Part shown: positions 15,511-18,227 of the stretch, piece after piece | Layout of the letters: each line of letters begins with the position of its first letter | Numbering within the stretch: position 1 is the first letter of the stretch | Assembly: GCF_035946395.1 (NCBI RefSeq) | Contig: NZ_DASYZI010000206.1 | Location: forward strand, 1 to 18,227 | DNA length: 18,227 nt | Source of the DNA: Actinocrinis sp035946395 | GTDB taxonomy: Bacteria; Actinomycetota; Actinomycetes; Streptomycetales; Catenulisporaceae | Direction: 5' to 3' | Notes under the pieces: generated by a model | Told to the model about the DNA's origin: nothing | The model's input: the letters and a program-made list of their open reading frames with translations, nothing else | Databases searched by the model: none | Program-made: the position numbers and the translations under genes

Positions 15511-15541
15511 GGGGCCTCGAATCGTCGGCGGCGAGGCGCCC
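15511..15541 (+). terminator. Hairpin after the arsR-SRPBCC operon
   Basis: GCCTCG (15514-15519) and CGAGGC (15532-15537) pair around a 12-nt loop, and flanking GGG/CCC can extend the stem across a one-base bulge. It begins 15 nt after the stop codon. There is no T-run, which is common for actinobacterial terminators. Confidence 0.45.
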
Positions 15542-15584
15542 GGCACGGACGTGCGAGTGTGCCGCGGCGTGTGCGGCGTGCCGG

Positions 15585-15632
15585 TTCGACGGCATGCGTG
15601 GGCGGGATTATCCTGGGATAGATGAACGTTCA
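15585..15632 (+). promoter_or_regulatory. Candidate pirin-gene promoter with two adjacent palindromes
   Basis: TTCGAC (15585-15590) and TATCCT (15609-15614) are 18 nt apart. The -10 lies inside a palindrome TATCC-TG-GGATA (15609-15620). A second perfect palindrome TGAACGTTCA (15623-15632) follows at once, at about +2 to +12 relative to the predicted start. This is a typical place for a MarR/TetR-type repressor. Confidence 0.4.
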
Positions 15633-15703
15633 ACAAAGCGACGTTACCGGTGCCCCCGCGACGACCGCGGCGCGGCGGCGCGATGAGATCCCAGGAGGTT
15701 GCG

Positions 15704-16696
15704 ATGCCAGCCGTGACCGTGGACAGCACGCTTGAACTGCCCCGTGTCCCCGTGCCGCCCGCCGAGGGGACGCGTCAGCGTCCGGTGCTGTCGGTGACCA
15801 CAGCCCCGAGGGGCTTCGAGGGCGAGGGCTTCCCGGTGCACCGCGCGTTCGCCGGGGTCGCGCAGCGCGACCTCGACCCGTTCATCCACATGGACCAGAT
15901 GGGCGAGGTCGAGTACGCGCCAGGCGAGCCGAAGGGCACGCCGTGGCATCCGCACCGCGGGTTCGAGACCGTCACGTACATGATCGACGGAGAGTTCGAG
16001 CACGCGGACTCGCACGGCGGCGGCGGGAGGATCACCGACGGCGCGACACAGTGGATGACCGCGGGCAGCGGCATCCTGCACATCGAGACCCCGCCGGAGC
16101 ACCTGGTGCTCTCAGGCGGCCTGTTCCACGGCATCCAGCTGTGGGTGAACCTGCCGCGCGCGAACAAGTGGAACCCGCCGCGCTACCAGAGCATCGAGGG
16201 CGGGCAGGCGACGCTGCTGTCCTCTCCTGACGGCGGCGCGCTGGTGCGGCTGATCGCGGGCGACGTGGCCGGGCACCGGGGGCCGGGCAGCACCTTCACG
16301 CCGATCACGATGATCCACGCGACGCTGCGGCCGGGCGCGCAGTTGGTGCTGCCGTGGCGCGCCGACTTCAACGCACTGGTGTACAGCCTGTCCGGGCGCG
16401 GGTCGGTCGGCGAGCAGGGGCGTCCGATGGAGGCCTCGCAGCTGGCGGTGCTCGGCGGCGGCGACGCGCTGAGCGTGGCTGCCAGCGCGCGGCCGGATGA
16501 GCGCACGCCGGACTTCGACGTGCTGATCCTCGGCGGGCGGCCGATCCGCGAGCCGGTGGCGCACTACGGGCCGTTCGTGATGAACACCAGGGAAGAGCTG
16601 GTCCAGGCGTTCGAGGACTTCCAAGCCGGGAAGATGGGTGCGATCCCGGCCGGGAAGATGCCGCACACCGCGCCGGGCGAGCAGCGCCCTGTGTGA
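15704..16696 (+). CDS. Pirin family protein (cupin)
   Basis: A 330-aa bicupin protein. The four metal ligands of pirins align well: His82 and His84 in WHPHRGFETV, and His126 and Glu128 in GSGILHIE, with the spacing seen in human pirin. DPFIHMDQMG (58-67) and LWVNLP (146-151) are further pirin hallmarks. Bacterial homologues are iron-binding regulators or quercetin-type dioxygenases, so the exact role is open. The ATG at 15704 is chosen over in-frame starts at 15650 and 15686 because it has a strong AGGAGG 6 nt upstream. The C-terminal tail (about 308-330, GKMGAIPAGKMPHTAPGEQ) is flexible. The gene has its own candidate promoter. Its stop codon lies inside a short tandem repeat. Confidence 0.92.
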   Translation: MPAVTVDSTLELPRVPVPPAEGTRQRPVLSVTTAPRGFEGEGFPVHRAFAGVAQRDLDPFIHMDQMGEVEYAPGEPKGTPWHPHRGFETVTYMIDGEFEHADSHGGGGRITDGATQWMTAGSGILHIETPPEHLVLSGGLFHGIQLWVNLPRANKWNPPRYQSIEGGQATLLSSPDGGALVRLIAGDVAGHRGPGSTFTPITMIHATLRPGAQLVLPWRADFNALVYSLSGRGSVGEQGRPMEASQLAVLGGGDALSVAASARPDERTPDFDVLILGGRPIREPVAHYGPFVMNTREELVQAFEDFQAGKMGAIPAGKMPHTAPGEQRPV

Positions 16697-16737
16697 TCAT
16701 GACGGCGTGTGACCATGACGGCGTGTGAGCTGACGGC
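16691..16737 (+). repeat. 16-bp tandem repeat beginning in the last codon of the pirin gene
   Basis: Units GTGTGATCATGACGGC (16691-16706), GTGTGACCATGACGGC (16707-16722) and GTGTGAGCTGACGGC (16723-16737, one base shorter) lie head to tail, followed by a degenerate piece. Each unit contains a copy of the GTG-TGA that ends the pirin gene, so the array appears to have grown by slippage from the gene end. Confidence 0.75.
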
Positions 16738-16878
16738 GTAGACGGCGGCGTGTCTGCGGGCTTCCCCTCCCCCCGCGGGCGCGCCGCTTCGCGCGCTCTG
16801 AGCGTGTGTTCGCCGCCTGCTGGGAGAATCGGGACGCGGCGCCCGGGTGGCCCGGCGGCGAGGGTGCGGAGGTCGCGG
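16738..16878 (+). other. Gap before the hydroxy-acid oxidase gene
   Basis: This GC-rich region could be read as an N-terminal extension of the downstream oxidase (open from a GTG at 16750), but the translation is low-complexity Arg/Ala/Pro and the oxidase family starts later. No clear promoter boxes are visible. Confidence 0.35.
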
Positions 16879-17931
16879 GTGGAACACATGGTGGACCAGG
16901 TGGCCCGGCTGGAGGCGGCCGCGCGCGAGCGGCTGGACCCGGCCGCGTACGCCTACTATGCGGCGGGTTCCGACGAGGAGATCAGCGTCGGCGAGGCGGC
17001 CGCGGCGTGGCGCTCGTGGCGGCTGCTGCCGCGGGTGCTGCGGGACGTCTCGCACGTGGACACTTCGCTGAGCCTGGCCGGCACGCCGCTGGCGACGCCG
17101 GTACTGGCGGGCCCGTCGGCGCTGCACGGGATGGCCGACCCGCAAGGCGAGGTGGCGACGGCGCGGGGGGTGGCGGGCGCCGGATCGCTGCTGGTGCTCT
17201 CCTCGCGCAGTTCCAGGCCGATCGAGCAGGTGGCCGAGGTGGCGGGCCCGTGGTGGTACCAGGTGTACTGTCTGCGCGACCGCGAGGTGACAGGCGAGCA
17301 GGTGCGGCGGGCCGCGCGCGCGGGGGCGCGGGCCCTGGTGCTGACCGTCGACGCGCCGTACGTGGCGCCCAAGCCGCGGGTGCGCGATCCGTTGCCGCTC
17401 GGCGCGCACGGCGACGAGGCGCTGGCGAACATCCCGGGGGTGCGGGCGCAGGACCGTGAGCAGGATCCATCGATCGACGCGCGGGTCATCGGGCAGCTGG
17501 CGGAGCAGTCCGGGCTGCCGGTGCTGGTCAAGGGCGTGCTGCGGGCAGACGACGCGGTGCGCTGTGTGCAGGCGGGTGCGGCCGGGGTGATCGTGTCGAA
17601 TCACGGCGGGCGGCAGTTGGACCGCGCGGTGGCCAGCGCGCACGCCCTGCCGGCGGTGGCCGAGGCGGTCGGGGACCGGGTCCCGGTGCTGGTGGACGGC
17701 GGGATCCGCACGGGTACGGACGTGCTGGTGGCGCTGGCGCTCGGGGCGCGGGCGGTGCTGCTGGGGCGCCCGGTGCTCTGGGCGCTGGCGGTCGGCGGGT
17801 CGGGCGGGGTTGGCGCCCTGCTGGAGTCGTACCGCTCGCAGCTGTCGACGGCGATGGCGCTGGCGGGGGCGGTGAACCTGGCGGAGGTCACCGCGGACTT
17901 GGTGGCGGGGGCCGGTCGCAGCCGCGGGTAG
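16879..17931 (+). CDS. FMN-dependent alpha-hydroxy-acid oxidase/dehydrogenase
   Basis: A 350-aa TIM-barrel flavoenzyme that oxidises a 2-hydroxy acid to the 2-oxo acid (family of lactate, glycolate and 4-hydroxymandelate oxidases). Conserved residues are in place: Tyr27 in AYYAAGSDEE, ATPVLAGPSALHGM (72-85), Gln128 and Tyr130 in WYQVY, Thr156 in LTVDAPY, Lys218 in LVKGV, catalytic His242 and Arg245 in SNHGGRQLD, and the phosphate site DGGIRTGTDVL (273-283) with GRP (296-298). The loop around 170-200 is shortened and lacks the usual Trp segment, so substrate range is hard to guess. The GTG at 16879 is chosen because GGAGG lies 6 nt upstream and the protein then starts like its family. An upstream GTG at 16750 would add 43 low-complexity residues. 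It follows the pirin gene by 182 nt on the same strand. Confidence 0.9.
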   Translation: MEHMVDQVARLEAAARERLDPAAYAYYAAGSDEEISVGEAAAAWRSWRLLPRVLRDVSHVDTSLSLAGTPLATPVLAGPSALHGMADPQGEVATARGVAGAGSLLVLSSRSSRPIEQVAEVAGPWWYQVYCLRDREVTGEQVRRAARAGARALVLTVDAPYVAPKPRVRDPLPLGAHGDEALANIPGVRAQDREQDPSIDARVIGQLAEQSGLPVLVKGVLRADDAVRCVQAGAAGVIVSNHGGRQLDRAVASAHALPAVAEAVGDRVPVLVDGGIRTGTDVLVALALGARAVLLGRPVLWALAVGGSGGVGALLESYRSQLSTAMALAGAVNLAEVTADLVAGAGRSRG

Positions 17932-17938
17932 CGCCCGC

Positions 17939-18214
17939 TCAGGCGCGTGGGTCGCCATCGTGGTCGGCGGCGGAATAGTCCGGTGGGTGCGGTGGGGTGG
18001 CGGACTGCTGCGCTTGGTTGTCGTGCAGGATGGGGCTGTCGATGTTGGCGAGGATCGCGGCGAACGGCGGGATGAGCGCGGCCACGGCGCTCATGGCGAC
18101 GGCGGCCGTGGTCGAGTACAGGCGGATCCAGCCCCAGGCAAGGACCAGCAGCAGCACGCAGAGCGCCATCATGGCCAGGTAGCGGCGTCGGCGCACGCGC
18201 GTGGTCGCGGGCAC
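17939..18214 (-). CDS. DUF3099-like small membrane protein (N-terminus near window edge)
   Basis: A 91-aa product from the GTG at 18214. No ribosome site is visible in the 13 nt left before the window edge, so the true start may lie outside. A basic segment (RVRRRRYLAMM) leads into two hydrophobic helices (LCVLLLVLAWGWIRLY, then AVAMSAVAALIPPFAAILAN). This order, ending in a PP/PY-AAILAN-type motif, is what I associate with the actinobacterial DUF3099 family, of unknown function. A hydrophilic tail (SPILHDNQAQQSATPPHPPDYSA and on) follows. Its stop is only 7 nt from the stop of the convergent oxidase gene, leaving no room for a separate terminator. Confidence 0.7.
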   Translation of the reverse strand: MPATTRVRRRRYLAMMALCVLLLVLAWGWIRLYSTTAAVAMSAVAALIPPFAAILANIDSPILHDNQAQQSATPPHPPDYSAADHDGDPRA

Positions 18215-18227
18215 GTGAGCGGGGGGC

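Noticed and set aside
16879..17931. Idea that the oxidase is 4-hydroxymandelate oxidase of a glycopeptide antibiotic cluster
   Set aside because: None of the partner genes (hydroxymandelate synthase, aminotransferase, NRPS) is present in the window, so a general hydroxy-acid oxidase is the safer call.

Overview
This 18.2 kb window is high-GC DNA from an actinomycete. The codon bias, frequent GTG starts, TTGAC/TANNNT promoters, a DUF3099-type membrane protein and LacI-type CG-centred palindromes beside a secreted glycoside hydrolase all fit a Streptomyces-, Catenulispora- or Actinospica-like soil bacterium. I cannot name the species. I see no rRNA, tRNA, CRISPR array or intact mobile element.

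Layout, left to right. (1) 1-2117, minus strand: an Asp-box (BNR/sialidase-fold) beta-propeller protein with an unusual helical C-terminal part, preceded by a two-TM small protein. (2) 2118-2891: a gene-poor stretch ending in an operator-like inverted repeat. (3) 2892-4403, plus: an acyl-CoA synthetase/AMP ligase. (4) 4534-8404, minus: a multi-TM protein with an SGNH hydrolase domain, a small two-TM protein, and a secreted SGNH hydrolase of a different subtype, separated by hairpins. (5) 8624-8970: a decayed IS3-family transposase fossil. (6) 9074-9853, minus: a PAPS-type sulfotransferase. (7) 10283-12328, minus: an ABC exporter with fused TM and ATPase domains. (8) 12459-13967, minus: a secreted GH16 endo-glucanase with a discoidin-type carbohydrate-binding domain; its upstream region carries two identical 16-bp palindromes. 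(9) 14589-15496, plus: an ArsR repressor apparently translated from a leaderless mRNA, overlapping an AHSA1/SRPBCC protein by 4 nt. (10) 15704-17931, plus: a pirin-family protein and an FMN-dependent alpha-hydroxy-acid oxidase. (11) 17939-18214, minus: a DUF3099-like membrane protein at the right edge.

Most genes look like independent transcription units rather than one operon. The clear units are arsR-SRPBCC (translationally coupled) and the GH16 gene (own promoter, operators and intrinsic terminator). Functional themes are cell-surface or extracellular carbohydrate and ester chemistry (GH16, two SGNH hydrolases, propeller protein, sulfotransferase) and small-molecule metabolism (acyl-CoA ligase, hydroxy-acid oxidase, pirin).

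I found no convincing wholly new multi-gene system. The points most worth a second look are the helical-phased operator pair at the GH16 gene, the hairpin with a complementary flank near 7.3 kb, the unusual C-terminal domain of the propeller protein, the architecture of the TM-SGNH protein, the IS3 fossil, and the leaderless arsR promoter with its overlapping imperfect repeat.
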